Below are positions 8,178 to 17,335 of a stretch of DNA of 64,000 nucleotides, piece after piece. Numbering within the stretch: position 1 is the first letter of the stretch; each line of letters opens with the position of its first letter. The translations under genes and the position numbers were made by a program. This DNA comes from Clostridia bacterium. Its GTDB lineage: Bacteria > Bacillota > DAOUPZ01. Below the pieces are notes generated by a model. The model had not been told where the DNA came from. It did no database searches and was given only the letters and a program-made list of their open reading frames with translations. The stretch is from assembly GCA_030625885.1 (NCBI GenBank), contig DAOUPZ010000019.1:19129-83128 (forward strand). The letters are read 5' to 3'.

Positions 8178-8232
8178 AGCTTCAAAGCATATCATCTTGC
8201 ATGTGTGTTTTGAGGCTTTTTATATTTTTATA
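8178..8232 (+). terminator. Second plus-strand terminator ahead of the convergent gene
   Basis: AGCTTCAAA (8178-8186) pairs with TTTGAGGCT (8209-8217) and is followed by a T-rich run (8217-8232). It would stop any readthrough of the riboswitch before it runs antisense into the storage-protein gene. Confidence 0.55.
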
Positions 8233-9061
8233 CGTCTTTAAAAATAATGGTCCCTATATGCTCTCCCCGCAAGGCTTTGGTAATATTTCCCCGCTTCATA
8301 CCGTTTATAATTTGAATTTGTTTAACCCCCTGACTATGACACAAACTTTCCAGTAAAGTGCGTTCCACAACTAAATCATCTTGGTTGCGATTCAGCAATT
8401 CCCGGGCACCAATTTCGGAAATAAATGATGCATGAGGGTTTTTCTTAGGATCATCTGTATAAAGACCATTTTCGTCTTTAATATAAATGCACTGTTTAGC
8501 ACCCAACACTTCAGCAAGAAGAAAAGCACCTATATCGGTTCGATTTGGAGGGATGCGGCCTACTTCTGGTGGTCTTTCAAAATAATGATAGGGCGGCATG
8601 CCGTGAGTGACAGGAATACAATCTTCATTAAAGTAAGCAGCTAACTTTACGATATCGTCATGCCCCACTTTAATACCGCCGTAAGGTGCTAAAAGCGTGG
8701 CAATCATCAGCGAGTTTTGTTCGGAGATACTAGCACCCAGTTTAGCAATAATCCCTGTTGGCATTCCCAAATCTAAAGCAATGGCATAGACATGGCGGGA
8801 GCGAGTTCCACCACCGCTAGAAATCATCATTTTATGATTTTTGGAATTTTGGGCTATTTCGTCAATGATTGGTAAAAGGACTTTTGCGCCTCGATCTGTA
8901 ATGCTTTGCCCGCCAATTTTTAAAACACTGATATTGGGATAAGCGCGAAATTGAGGTTTTTCTTCCAGGCTGGCTATAAAAGACTTACTATTCAAAGATT
9001 CCCCCATCAATTTACTTTCTACATGCAAACGCGTACTATTTTTCTCCTTGACCATGCTCAT
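8228..9061 (-). CDS. Molybdenum/tungsten storage protein-like amino-acid-kinase-fold protein
   Basis: The 277-residue protein has the amino acid kinase/UMP-kinase fold: VLKIGGQSI (about residue 46) as the phosphate loop, SSGGGTRSRH (about 81), and PPNRTDIGAFLLAE (about 172), closely resembling the subunits of the molybdenum storage protein. In that family the protein packs polyoxomolybdate or tungstate clusters with ATP. The AOR operon and two Moco-type riboswitches next door fit this reading. A plain uridylate kinase is less likely given the spacing and surroundings. The gene has its own start region and runs toward the AOR unit. Confidence 0.75.
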   Translation of the reverse strand: MSMVKEKNSTRLHVESKLMGESLNSKSFIASLEEKPQFRAYPNISVLKIGGQSITDRGAKVLLPIIDEIAQNSKNHKMMISSGGGTRSRHVYAIALDLGMPTGIIAKLGASISEQNSLMIATLLAPYGGIKVGHDDIVKLAAYFNEDCIPVTHGMPPYHYFERPPEVGRIPPNRTDIGAFLLAEVLGAKQCIYIKDENGLYTDDPKKNPHASFISEIGARELLNRNQDDLVVERTLLESLCHSQGVKQIQIINGMKRGNITKALRGEHIGTIIFKDV

Positions 9062-9295
9062 CTATTATTCCCCCCTTATAAACATTTAAGATGAAAACAA
9101 AAACGCTTTAATAAAAATAATATGACCAAATATATAGATATGTGATTAAATATTCTAACCATTACAGTAACTTGTAGTGGAGAAGTGATTCTTTAAATAG
9201 GAATGGTGCTTTTAACAAATGATCATGTATAACAATTGTCAACTTAAATGCTAAAAACATTTTTTATGGGAAAAATACCCAAAATAAAGTTGTTT
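9062..9295. other. AT-rich intergenic stretch between storage protein and spoIIE control region
   Basis: No coding frame with a ribosome site or clear hairpin is visible here. It should hold the promoter of the minus-strand storage-protein gene, but no strong consensus was found. Confidence 0.4.
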
Positions 9296-9302
9296 TTCGA
9301 CA
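9296..9302 (-). promoter_or_regulatory. 0A box (Spo0A-binding site), distal
   Basis: TTCGACA is the exact reverse complement of the Spo0A recognition sequence TGTCGAA. With the second box 110 bp downstream it lies in the spoIIE upstream region, a known Spo0A~P target in spore formers. Confidence 0.6.
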
Positions 9303-9411
9303 TTATTAATAAATATTTTTTTATATATAAGTTCATATACCTAAGTAGATACATATGCGTGACTTAGGATGATTAGTATTTTTATAAATATCTTTGTTAT
9401 ATGAATATTAT

Positions 9412-9418
9412 TGTCGAA
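9412..9418 (+). promoter_or_regulatory. 0A box (Spo0A-binding site), proximal
   Basis: TGTCGAA matches the consensus exactly. Possible -10 elements follow (TATAAA at 9423 or TATTAT at 9441). Direct control of spoIIE by phosphorylated Spo0A is established in Bacillus and inferred here. Confidence 0.65.
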
Positions 9419-9559
9419 ATGGTATAAATAAGGATAACCATATTATGACAAAAAAAAGAAAATAATAAATGTACAATATAATATGATAGTTTGTCTATGT
9501 TCCAATAAGAAATGAGAACAAACAATTCCACCAGTTATGGCATATTCAAAAAAATAACA

Positions 9560-9640
9560 AGGCAGTATGCTAGTCTATTTTGCGTCATACTGTATCAACA
9601 GAACCAGTTGATAGAACCAACTATCAATGGAACCTGTTTC
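9560..9640 (+). other. Hairpin-rich spoIIE leader
   Basis: Two hairpins are seen: CAGTATG...CATACTG near 9563-9591 and TTGATAG-AACCAA-CTATCAA near 9608-9627. No good T-run follows. They may shape the leader RNA; no known riboswitch class is recognised. Confidence 0.4.
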
Positions 9641-9731
9641 TTTGTCTGATATAAAATATCCATCGCATCTTTGAATTGTTATTTTTTTCATAAGCCTAAT
9701 ATTTAAATGATTACAAAAGGGGTGAAGTGTT

Positions 9732-12188
9732 TTGTTAACCGAAGAAATAGAAATTGGCACTTATGAGAGAATGGATCAAGATGATAAATCACAAAAAGGA
9801 CAAGCCGAAGTATTTTATTTCAATCGATTAGGGCATACATTTAAGCACGGACTGAATGCGTTATATAGATCATGGCTCAAGGAAATTGGGGTAATTTGTG
9901 TGTTAGGATTTATTTTAGCAAGGGCAGAGATATTGGGTGAGTTAGCGCCGTTTGGCGTTGCCTTTTATGCTGTTGCTTTGAAAAAGTACCGTAAGTATGC
10001 GTTAGGCCTTATGCTTTCTATAGGATTAGGGATGCTAAGTGCGGGGAGATTTGATAGTGGTTGGTCTTATATGATTTTATTGATTACAATGGGTATGATG
10101 GCGATGCCTTTTTTAGCTCAATTGGAAAACCGTTTGTATTATGGTATGGCGATTGCTAGTGTACACCTTATTTTTAAAGGGATTTTAGGTTTAGGGCACA
10201 CGTTGACTTTATACCATTTTGTATCTATCGCCTTGGAATCTATTCTAGTACTGGTATTTACCATGATATTTTTCAAAGCTTTTTTTGTAATAGAAAACAA
10301 ATCAAAAAAGTGGCAGTTAACCAGTGAAGAAGAATTGGCTATTGGCATATTATTTATGATTGTGTTGATCGGCTTACCTAGTTTCAAAGTTGGCCAGTTT
10401 GATTTAAAAGTGATGCTTATGAAACTGATTATTCTCCTTTTTGCTGCCAAGGGAGGCGCAGGGATAGGGGCTTCTGTAGGCGTTATGGTTGGATTAATCG
10501 ATGGTATTTCTAGTATTTTTACGGGTCTTATGATTAACTTATATGCTTTTTCGGGATTAATAGCAGGAGTCTTTAAAGATTATGGTAAATGGGCGGTTGG
10601 CGTCGGATTTTTGTTAGGGCAAACCATTTTGTCTTATATGATGGGACAACAGGGAAACATGATCTATTCGGCAGGAGAAACCATTCTAGCATTATTAATC
10701 ATGCAAATGATTCCAGAACGCTATATGAACTGGTTTGATAAATATGCTCAAGAAGGAAAAAGTAATTCAGAAGCTGCTGCTGTCAGAGAAAGCAACCTGC
10801 TATCACAGAAATTAATGGACTTTTCCCAAGTATTTGTAGAGCTGGCAAATATCTTTAAGCAAACAGGTAAAGAAGAAACGCCACCAGGTGCTGAAGATAA
10901 CAATGTGACGATGATGATTAATACCATTGCAGGGCGAGTATGTAAAGATTGTACTTATTATTCTTTGTGTTGGGAAAAAAGGTTTTATAAAACGTATAGC
11001 CAAATGTTTGATTTGTTTTCATTAGTAGAAGAATTAGGTCATTTGACTGAGAGTGATATCCCTGAAGAAATAGCGTCTCGTTGTGGGAAAACAAAGGATT
11101 TGGCGTTACATATTAGTTATCTTTATGAACTATATAAGCTTAACTACTATTGGCAGAAAAAAATATGTGAAGGCAGAGAAATTGTTTCTGGAGAGTTAAA
11201 GGGAATTTCTCATATTATTTCCGATTTATCATCTCAGTTGTATCAGCCAAAGCAAGATCGAGACGGGTTAGAAGAATTACTGATTGATAAAGTGCGAGGT
11301 TCAGGGATAGAAATTGAGCAAGTTCGAATCAATGATTTAGAAGATGACCATTTAGAAATTGCTATGATGAAGAAAGCTTGTAATGGTTGTCACGAATGTG
11401 AGAAAGTCATTACAACGTTGGTTAGTGAGGTATTGGATAAGCGATTTGTTGTCGATCCTCACCGTTGTGCATTGAAAAATGGTAAAAATCATTGTGGGTT
11501 CAAACTGTATTCTATGCCGCCTTATACGGTTACGACAGGAATTGCTAAATCAGCCCGCTTGGGAAATTTTGTATCGGGTGATAATTACCGTATATCAAAA
11601 TTTAAAAATGATAAGTTCGCTATGATTTTAAGCGATGGTATGGGGGTAGGGCCAAAGGCAGCGGTAGAAAGCAATGATACGATTTCTATGTTAGAACAAC
11701 TGATGAAAGTAGGTTACAATCGTGAGTTTGCGGTGCAAACCATCAATTCGTTGCTTATTTTACGCTCTCCAGAGGAAACATTTGCAACGGTAGACTTAGC
11801 GGTGATCGATCTTCATACGGCAAAAGCAGAATTTATTAAGATTGGTTCTTCGCCCTGTTTTATTAAAAACGATCAGGAAATAAACGTGCTTAAATCGACT
11901 ACTTTACCGATTGGCATTTTAAACCAAATAGAAGTGGAGCCTGTCAGTAAAGATTTGAAACCAGGGGATATTCTAATTATGGTAACAGATGGTATATTAG
12001 ATGCACCTAAAGAAGTCGAAGATAAAGAAGGATGGATGGTAACGCTGTTAGAAGATATTAATACCAATGATCCACAGATGATGGCCAATACCATTTTACA
12101 AAAAGCCCGTGAAGCAGGACATGATGATGATTTAGATGATATGACCATTCTAGTAGCACGTGTTGATGATGAGTATTTGGGGCACTAG
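9732..12188 (+). CDS. spoIIE: Stage II sporulation protein E, membrane serine phosphatase
   Basis: The 818-residue protein matches SpoIIE: an N-terminal region with about ten membrane segments (residues 45-330), a central linker with cysteines (CKDCTYYSLCWEKRF near 405; CNGCHECEK), and a C-terminal PP2C-type phosphatase (from about 590) with ILSDGMGVGPKAA and MVTDGILDAP motifs. SpoIIE dephosphorylates SpoIIAA to release sigmaF and helps polar septation. The start is a TTG at 9732 with AAGGGGTGA about 6 nt upstream. Two 0A boxes lie upstream. Its presence shows the organism can form endospores or descends from one that could. Confidence 0.95.
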   Translation: MLTEEIEIGTYERMDQDDKSQKGQAEVFYFNRLGHTFKHGLNALYRSWLKEIGVICVLGFILARAEILGELAPFGVAFYAVALKKYRKYALGLMLSIGLGMLSAGRFDSGWSYMILLITMGMMAMPFLAQLENRLYYGMAIASVHLIFKGILGLGHTLTLYHFVSIALESILVLVFTMIFFKAFFVIENKSKKWQLTSEEELAIGILFMIVLIGLPSFKVGQFDLKVMLMKLIILLFAAKGGAGIGASVGVMVGLIDGISSIFTGLMINLYAFSGLIAGVFKDYGKWAVGVGFLLGQTILSYMMGQQGNMIYSAGETILALLIMQMIPERYMNWFDKYAQEGKSNSEAAAVRESNLLSQKLMDFSQVFVELANIFKQTGKEETPPGAEDNNVTMMINTIAGRVCKDCTYYSLCWEKRFYKTYSQMFDLFSLVEELGHLTESDIPEEIASRCGKTKDLALHISYLYELYKLNYYWQKKICEGREIVSGELKGISHIISDLSSQLYQPKQDRDGLEELLIDKVRGSGIEIEQVRINDLEDDHLEIAMMKKACNGCHECEKVITTLVSEVLDKRFVVDPHRCALKNGKNHCGFKLYSMPPYTVTTGIAKSARLGNFVSGDNYRISKFKNDKFAMILSDGMGVGPKAAVESNDTISMLEQLMKVGYNREFAVQTINSLLILRSPEETFATVDLAVIDLHTAKAEFIKIGSSPCFIKNDQEINVLKSTTLPIGILNQIEVEPVSKDLKPGDILIMVTDGILDAPKEVEDKEGWMVTLLEDINTNDPQMMANTILQKAREAGHDDDLDDMTILVARVDDEYLGH

Positions 12189-12220
12189 GGTTGTTTGCTG
12201 CTTAACAAAAGACATGAAAG

Positions 12221-12386
12221 TTTGTACTTAGGATATGGTTATGCTTCCAGCAAATTTCTGAAGCTAAAGAATGATGTATAAGGAGAGAAATAGCTTAATG
12301 CAGATAATTTGTAGAATATGATGAGGTGTTAGTCCACAGACGCCAGTAATTGTCTTCCAGGATAATCATGTCCAAGTAGGTTTGAT
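12221..12386. repeat. Structured dispersed repeat, copy 1 (possible unrecognised RNA)
   Basis: The element begins TTTGTACTTAGG and ends CCAAGTAGGTTTGATC. The outer arms GGATATGGTTATGCT and AGGATAATCATGTCC pair with wobbles; inside, TTCT-GAAGCTAA-AGAA forms a hairpin and GACGCCA is present at 12339-12345. Copies 2 and 3 have different but compensating stem sequences. It lies between spoIIE and the thiamin operon promoter. RNA or palindromic mobile repeat cannot be separated by eye. Confidence 0.75.
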
Positions 12387-12392
12387 CTTTTC

Positions 12393-12427
12393 CTACCTGC
12401 TACCTGCTGATTGCTACCTGCCGATAA
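12393..12427. repeat. 7-nt tandem repeat array (CTACCTG family)
   Basis: Units CTACCTG, CTACCTG, CTGATTG, CTACCTG, CCGATAA follow each other with a strict 7-nt period. The last unit runs into a hairpin GATAAACATCC-AAA-GGATGTTTATC (12423-12447). The same unit family, in the other orientation (GCAGGTA), occurs at 35873. Confidence 0.75.
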
Positions 12428-12457
12428 ACATCCAAAGGATGTTTATCTAAGTTGTGC

Positions 12458-12486
12458 TTGACGCTAAGGCAACTATGAATTACAAT
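12458..12486 (+). promoter_or_regulatory. SigmaA promoter of the thiamin operon
   Basis: TTGACG (12458-12463), 17-bp spacer, TACAAT (12481-12486); the transcript would start about 12493, just upstream of the TPP riboswitch. Confidence 0.75.
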
Positions 12487-12506
12487 ATATCTAAATTGAA
12501 TGATTA

Positions 12507-12597
12507 ACTGGGGAGCTGGATGCATCTGGCTGAGAGGGAGTTGTGTAATTTCGACCCATTTAACTTGAACTGGATAATGCCAGCGAAAGGAGTGGAG
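12507..12597 (+). promoter_or_regulatory. TPP riboswitch (THI element)
   Basis: All conserved TPP aptamer elements are present in order: CTGGGGAGC, the CTGAGAGGGAG box (12530), ACCC (12554), TTGAACTGGATAATGCCAG and GCGAAAGGAG. A terminator follows at 12631. TPP binding is expected to shut down the thiD-thiC-thiM-thiE operon. Confidence 0.96.
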
Positions 12598-12630
12598 AAG
12601 ACAGTTTTTCTGATGTCATATGTTAATTGA

Positions 12631-12670
12631 GACTCTGTATCCAGTACTGGATACAGAGTCTTGTTTTTTT
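12631..12670 (+). terminator. Riboswitch-controlled terminator before thiD
   Basis: GACTCTGTATCCAGT is directly followed by its exact reverse complement and TTGTTTTTTT. It is the off-state hairpin of the TPP riboswitch. Confidence 0.92.
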
Positions 12671-12725
12671 ATATTATCATTCTTATAGTCCAAAAAAATG
12701 TGCTGTGAAGAGATGAGGTGATAAG

Positions 12726-13529
12726 ATGGAGAACGTATTAACCATTGCTGGTTCTGATAGCAGCGGCGGTGCTGGGATACAGGCTGATTTAAAAACATTT
12801 GCTGCACACGGCGTTTACGGAATGAGCGTGATAACGGCTGTTACTGCGCAAAATACGCAGGGTGTTATTGATGTACAGGATATTTGCCAAGATATCATTG
12901 CCAAACAATTAGATGCTGTTTTTCAGGATATTGAAGTCGCTGCTGTAAAAGTAGGAATGGTTTCTCAAATTGAAACGATAACAACCATTGCCTTAAAGTT
13001 AGAAAAGTATCATGTGCAAAATATGGTTCTAGATCCCGTGATGGTTTCTAAAAGTGGTTATCATCTCTTAAAAACGGATGCCAAAGCGGCTTTAGTTCAT
13101 AAAATTTTGCCTTTAGCGTCAATGGTTACACCTAATATTCCAGAAGCTGAAGTGATAACGGGACATGTTATTAAAACACTAAGGGATATGGAGCGAGCTG
13201 CAGAAGTGATTTATAAAATGGGTCCCAAACATGTTTTGGTTAAAGGGGGTCATTTGGAAAATGATGCAACCGATATTCTCTTTGATGGAGAAAACTTCAC
13301 ATATTTTAGAGGGGAAAAAATAAGTACTAAGAATACACATGGGACGGGTTGTACCCTGTCATCGGCAATTGCCGCTAATATTGGAAAAGGGTATTCGGTC
13401 ATTGATGCGGTTACAGAAGCTAAAAAATACATAACTATTGCAATTGAACATGCTTTATCAATTGGGAAAGGCTATGGTCCATTAAATCATTTCTATGCAC
13501 TTTATCAAAAGACAGAACACTTTAAATAA
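12726..13529 (+). CDS. thiD: Hydroxymethylpyrimidine/phosphomethylpyrimidine kinase
   Basis: The 267-residue ribokinase-fold protein has the opening [29 protein letters not shown] (about residue 103) and the catalytic [13 protein letters not shown] region (about residue 204). ThiD phosphorylates HMP to HMP-P and then HMP-PP for coupling to the thiazole. First gene after the TPP riboswitch; ATG with GAGGTGAT upstream. Confidence 0.95.
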   Translation: MENVLTIAGSDSSGGAGIQADLKTFAAHGVYGMSVITAVTAQNTQGVIDVQDICQDIIAKQLDAVFQDIEVAAVKVGMVSQIETITTIALKLEKYHVQNMVLDPVMVSKSGYHLLKTDAKAALVHKILPLASMVTPNIPEAEVITGHVIKTLRDMERAAEVIYKMGPKHVLVKGGHLENDATDILFDGENFTYFRGEKISTKNTHGTGCTLSSAIAANIGKGYSVIDAVTEAKKYITIAIEHALSIGKGYGPLNHFYALYQKTEHFK

Positions 13530-13604
13530 AAGACTATCTATTTAGGGAGCAGAGAATACACACGGATTATTTATAATAAATGATTGAAAAGGAGAATGAA
13601 AAAT

Positions 13605-14921
13605 ATGAATTATACAACACAAATGGACGCTGCTCGGAAGGGAATCATCACAAATGAAATGAAAGTTGTAGCTGGTAAGGAAAAAATAGAGATCGATCGT
13701 TTAAGAGCGCTTATTGCGGAAGGAAAAATTGTTATACCGGCTAATAAAAACCATAAATCTCTGGATCCGGAAGGAATTGGACAGGGGCTCCGAACAAAAG
13801 TAAATGTTAATTTGGGTATTTCAAAAGATTGTTGTAACATCGATATAGAATTGGAAAAAGTTAAAAAAGCCATAGAAATGAAAGCGGAAGCCATCATGGA
13901 TTTAAGCTCTTTTGGAAAAACAGAAGCGTTTAGAACACGGCTTGTGGATCTCTCACCCGCAATGATTGGTACGGTTCCTGTATATGATGCAGTAGGTTTT
14001 TATGATAAGGAATTGAAAGACATTACAGCAGAAGAATTTTTAGAAGTAGTGGAAAAACATGCGCAAAATGGTGTTGATTTTATGACAATTCATGCGGGCA
14101 TAAACAAAGAAACTGTTCAGGTTTTCAAAAGGAACAAGCGATTGACAAACATTGTTTCTAGAGGGGGAGCGCTTATTTATGCTTGGATGGAACTTAATCA
14201 TAAAGAGAATCCATTTTACGAATACTATGATGAACTTTTAGAGATCTGTGCAAAATACGATGTCACTCTAAGTTTAGGTGATGCCTGTCGTCCCGGGAGT
14301 ATTAATGATGCTACAGATGCCAGTCAAATTAAAGAATTAATGACATTAGGCGAGTTAACACAAAGAGCATGGGAGAAAAATGTTCAAGTCATTATCGAAG
14401 GACCCGGACATATGACGCTCAATGAAATTGTTGCCAATATGGTGTTGGAGAAAAAATTATGTTTTGGTGCGCCTTTTTATGTGCTGGGACCCATTGTTAC
14501 GGACATTGCGCCGGGCTATGATCATATTACCAGTGCAATTGGCGGGGCTATTGCTGCAGCAAACGGTGCGGATTTCTTGTGCTATGTAACGCCGGCAGAA
14601 CATTTAAGACTGCCCACATTAGAAGATATGAAAGAGGGCATCATTGCTACTAGAATTGCGGCACATGCGGCAGATTTAGCCAAAGGCATTGCGGGCGCAG
14701 CTCAGTGGGATCATGAAATGAGTCAAGCGAGACAGGCGCTAGACTGGAAAGAAATGTTTTCTCTAGCAATCGACCCAGAAAAAGCAGAAAAATATCGAGA
14801 GGAATCTTCACCGGAACATGAAGGTTCTTGTACCATGTGTGGCAAGATGTGTGCGGTAAGAAATGTAAATAAGGTTATGGCAGGTAAAGATATTAATATT
14901 TTAAGAGAAGATGATAAATAA
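13605..14921 (+). CDS. thiC: Phosphomethylpyrimidine synthase
   Basis: The 439-residue protein matches the short anaerobic form of ThiC, a radical-SAM enzyme converting AIR to HMP-P. The Fe-S-binding cysteines are at the C-terminus ([13 protein letters not shown]), and [14 protein letters not shown] and EGPGHM are diagnostic. The start at 13605 is chosen because AAGGAG (13589-13594) lies about 10 nt ahead; upstream in-frame TTG and ATG codons sit on or before that site. It lies 75 nt after thiD in the same operon. Confidence 0.95.
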   Translation: MNYTTQMDAARKGIITNEMKVVAGKEKIEIDRLRALIAEGKIVIPANKNHKSLDPEGIGQGLRTKVNVNLGISKDCCNIDIELEKVKKAIEMKAEAIMDLSSFGKTEAFRTRLVDLSPAMIGTVPVYDAVGFYDKELKDITAEEFLEVVEKHAQNGVDFMTIHAGINKETVQVFKRNKRLTNIVSRGGALIYAWMELNHKENPFYEYYDELLEICAKYDVTLSLGDACRPGSINDATDASQIKELMTLGELTQRAWEKNVQVIIEGPGHMTLNEIVANMVLEKKLCFGAPFYVLGPIVTDIAPGYDHITSAIGGAIAAANGADFLCYVTPAEHLRLPTLEDMKEGIIATRIAAHAADLAKGIAGAAQWDHEMSQARQALDWKEMFSLAIDPEKAEKYREESSPEHEGSCTMCGKMCAVRNVNKVMAGKDINILREDDK

Positions 14922-14933
14922 GGGGGGATTACG

Positions 14934-15740
14934 TTGCCACAATCAATTATAAAGGTAATCCATAAAGTAAAAGAAAACAACCCTTTGGTACATTGCATTA
15001 CAAATTATGTAACCGTCAATGATTGTGCCAATATTTTATTAAGCTTGGGCGCTTCACCGGCGATGTGTGAAGCACAGGAAGAAGTTGCTGATTTTGTGGG
15101 TATTTCTGGATCATTGTATTTAAACATTGGAACGTTAACATCAGAGCAAAAAGAATCTATGCGGATTGCCGCAAAAACAGCCTCTCATTTGGGAACGCCT
15201 ATTGTAATCGATCCTGTTGGTGCAGGTGCGCTTAAAAGCAGACATGATTTTATCCTTGAGCTTCTTGAAAATAATAAAATATCAATTATTAAAGGGAATT
15301 TGGGTGAAATTAAGACTTTAGCAGGTTTCGATACCTGTGTTAAAGGGGTAGATTCTATTGATAACGGTGAAAACGGAATAGAAGCCTGCAAAGTGCTTGC
15401 CCAAAGATATCAAACGGTTGTTGCCGCAACCGGAAAGGTAGATGTTATAACAGATGGGAAGCGAGTTTGTTTGATAGAAAACGGACATCTTATGCTGACG
15501 AAAGTAACCGGGGCAGGCTGTATGATCGGTGCGCTGGCGGGTGCGACTGCGGCTGTAGAAGCAGATTATTTTCTGGCAACGGCAGCAGCAGTAGGTATTA
15601 TGGGGATCGTCGGAGAAATAACCGCTTTGGGAGGCAAGAACCAGCTTTTGCCGGGAACGTTTAGGATAAAACTTTTTGATAATATCTATCAGATTCATGA
15701 TGAAGAGATTAAAAAGGTGGGTAAACTAAAATGGCTATAA
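14934..15740 (+). CDS. thiM: Hydroxyethylthiazole kinase
   Basis: The 268-residue protein has ENNPLVHCITNYVTVNDCAN near the N-terminus, DPVGAGA (about residue 94) and VTGAGCMIGALAG (about 191), typical of ThiM. It phosphorylates salvaged hydroxyethylthiazole. Start is a TTG with GGGGGGA 6 nt upstream. No thiazole-synthesis genes (thiG, thiH, thiS, thiF) are in this locus, so salvage may be important. Confidence 0.95.
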   Translation: MPQSIIKVIHKVKENNPLVHCITNYVTVNDCANILLSLGASPAMCEAQEEVADFVGISGSLYLNIGTLTSEQKESMRIAAKTASHLGTPIVIDPVGAGALKSRHDFILELLENNKISIIKGNLGEIKTLAGFDTCVKGVDSIDNGENGIEACKVLAQRYQTVVAATGKVDVITDGKRVCLIENGHLMLTKVTGAGCMIGALAGATAAVEADYFLATAAAVGIMGIVGEITALGGKNQLLPGTFRIKLFDNIYQIHDEEIKKVGKLKWL

Positions 15741-16366
15741 ACAAATCAGGTATAGATTATGCCTTGTATCTCGTAACGGATAGAAGCATATTGGCAGGAA
15801 GGGATTTTCTGAGTTGTATTGAAGAGGCTATCATAGGTGGGGTAACACTCGTACAGCTGAGAGAGAAAAATTTAGAAAGCGGAGATTTTTATAGGGCAGC
15901 CGCAGCAGTAAAAGCGTTAACAAAAAAGTATGACATTCCTTTAATCATCAATGATCGAATGGATATTATGCTGGCAATTGATGCTGATGGATTGCACATA
16001 GGACAAAAGGATCTGCCACTGGATATAGCGAGGAAAATGATCGGAGAAGATAAGATACTGGGATATTCCGTATCTACCGTTGATGAGGCAATATATGGAG
16101 AAAAATATGCGGACTATTTGGGAGCAGGCGCTGTATTTCCCACGATGAGTAAATCGGATGTCGGCAGTCCAATAGGTATTGAAGGCATAACGGAAATTAA
16201 AAAATCGGTTTCTATACCGGTTGTGGGTATTGGCGGCATTAACAAAGATAATATCAGGGATTTAAAAGAAGCGGAGATCGATGGTATTTCCCTTATATCT
16301 GCCATTTTAGGAACAGCAGATATTAAAGGAGCAGCTGAAAATTTACTTGGAATGTGGGCGCGTTAG
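15731..16366 (+). CDS. thiE: Thiamin-phosphate synthase
   Basis: The 211-residue TIM-barrel protein has TLVQLREK (about residue 39), LIINDRMDIMLAIDADGLHIGQKDLP (written in parts: IINDR at 76, DGLHIGQ at 91) and VVGIGGI (about 166). ThiE joins HMP-PP with thiazole phosphate. It overlaps the end of thiM by ten bases, showing coupling. Confidence 0.95.
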   Translation: MAINKSGIDYALYLVTDRSILAGRDFLSCIEEAIIGGVTLVQLREKNLESGDFYRAAAAVKALTKKYDIPLIINDRMDIMLAIDADGLHIGQKDLPLDIARKMIGEDKILGYSVSTVDEAIYGEKYADYLGAGAVFPTMSKSDVGSPIGIEGITEIKKSVSIPVVGIGGINKDNIRDLKEAEIDGISLISAILGTADIKGAAENLLGMWAR

Positions 16367-16367
16367 G

Positions 16368-16997
16368 ATGAAGAAAATATTTTTTATTGATTTTGATGGT
16401 ACTATTACGTTAGAAGATTCTTGTTTTTTGATGGTAAAGCGTTTTTCCGGTTCAGGATGGGAAGAGATTAATGAACTTTGGGAGAAAGGCGAATTAGGAA
16501 CGGTTGAATGTGCTAATAGAACATTTCAACTCTTTGATGGCAATATGGAAGAACTGGTTCAATTTTTAAAACAAGTACCCATTGATTCTTATTTTAAAGC
16601 GTTTATTAGTATAACTAGAAAGATGGGAGATGAAATTTACATATTAAGTGATGGTTATGATATCAATATCAAAACGATATTAGAAGAAAATGATATTGAT
16701 GATGTTTTATTTTACTCTAATAAACTTTTGTATTCAGATGGTGTCTTTCAAATTGGATGTCCATACCATAATCATCATTGCGGTAAATGTGGCAATTGCA
16801 AAACAACACTTCTCAAAAGACTGTGCAAAGAAGATGCACAAATCATTTATATTGGAGACGGCACGTCAGATCAATGTCCTGTAAAACATGCAGATGTTGT
16901 ATTTGCGAAAAAGGGGTTGCTGACATATTGTCAGGAAAATGACATAAACGCCAAAGCATATGAAAGTTTTAGAGATATTCTAGATTGGTTAGAATAA
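16368..16997 (+). CDS. HAD-family phosphatase (MtnX/SerB-like) in the thiamin operon
   Basis: The 209-residue protein opens KKIFFIDFDGTIT, the HAD motif I, and has LSDGYD (motif II) and YIGDGTSDQCP (motif IV). A His/Cys-rich loop (CPYHNHHCGKCGNC, near residue 130) suggests a metal site as seen in some MtnX-like phosphatases. The ATG at 16368 begins two bases after thiE ends. In this context it may dephosphorylate a thiamin precursor or thiamin phosphate, but that is inference. Confidence 0.8.
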   Translation: MKKIFFIDFDGTITLEDSCFLMVKRFSGSGWEEINELWEKGELGTVECANRTFQLFDGNMEELVQFLKQVPIDSYFKAFISITRKMGDEIYILSDGYDINIKTILEENDIDDVLFYSNKLLYSDGVFQIGCPYHNHHCGKCGNCKTTLLKRLCKEDAQIIYIGDGTSDQCPVKHADVVFAKKGLLTYCQENDINAKAYESFRDILDWLE

Positions 16998-17044
16998 CAC
17001 CACAATGTGATGTGAGGATTTTAACTTAAAAGGAGTGAATTAAT

Positions 17045-17335
17045 ATGGCGGGGATTAATGTTAGTTTACAGGTTATTCCGAGGGTAAAGGAAGAAAATGT
17101 TTATGAAGTGGTCGACAGAGTCATTGAATATATTGATTCCTGTGGTGTAAACTATGAAGTAGGACCAATGGAAACAACGATGGAAGGCGAGTTGGATGAA
17201 TTATTAGACATTGTGAAGAAAGCACAAGAAATATGTGTTAATGAAGGCGCAACGCGAGTGATGTCCGTTGTCAAAATAGACTATAAACCAGAAGGCGTGA
17301 CGATGAATGAAAAAGTGGGTAAGTATAGAGGATAA
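17045..17335 (+). CDS. Thiamin-binding MTH1187/YkoF-type small protein
   Basis: The 96-residue protein AGINVSLQVIPRV... has the ferredoxin-like fold of the MTH1187 (DUF77) family, with GPMETTMEG near residue 39. These proteins bind thiamin or its pyrimidine part. It is followed by and overlaps an ABC permease, fitting a role in uptake or sensing of thiamin precursors. AAAGGAGTG lies upstream. Confidence 0.87.
   Translation: MAGINVSLQVIPRVKEENVYEVVDRVIEYIDSCGVNYEVGPMETTMEGELDELLDIVKKAQEICVNEGATRVMSVVKIDYKPEGVTMNEKVGKYRG

Noticed and set aside
8156..8356. 66-codon frame after the orphan riboswitch
   Set aside because: It begins inside the terminator without a ribosome site and runs antisense into the storage-protein gene.
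9575..9760. Minus-strand frame in the spoIIE leader
   Set aside because: It overlaps the spoIIE start and consists of hairpin sequence; no ribosome site.
12221..12386. Structured repeat considered as a retron, group II intron or OMEGA RNA
   Set aside because: No reverse transcriptase, maturase, IscB or TnpB gene accompanies any of the three copies.
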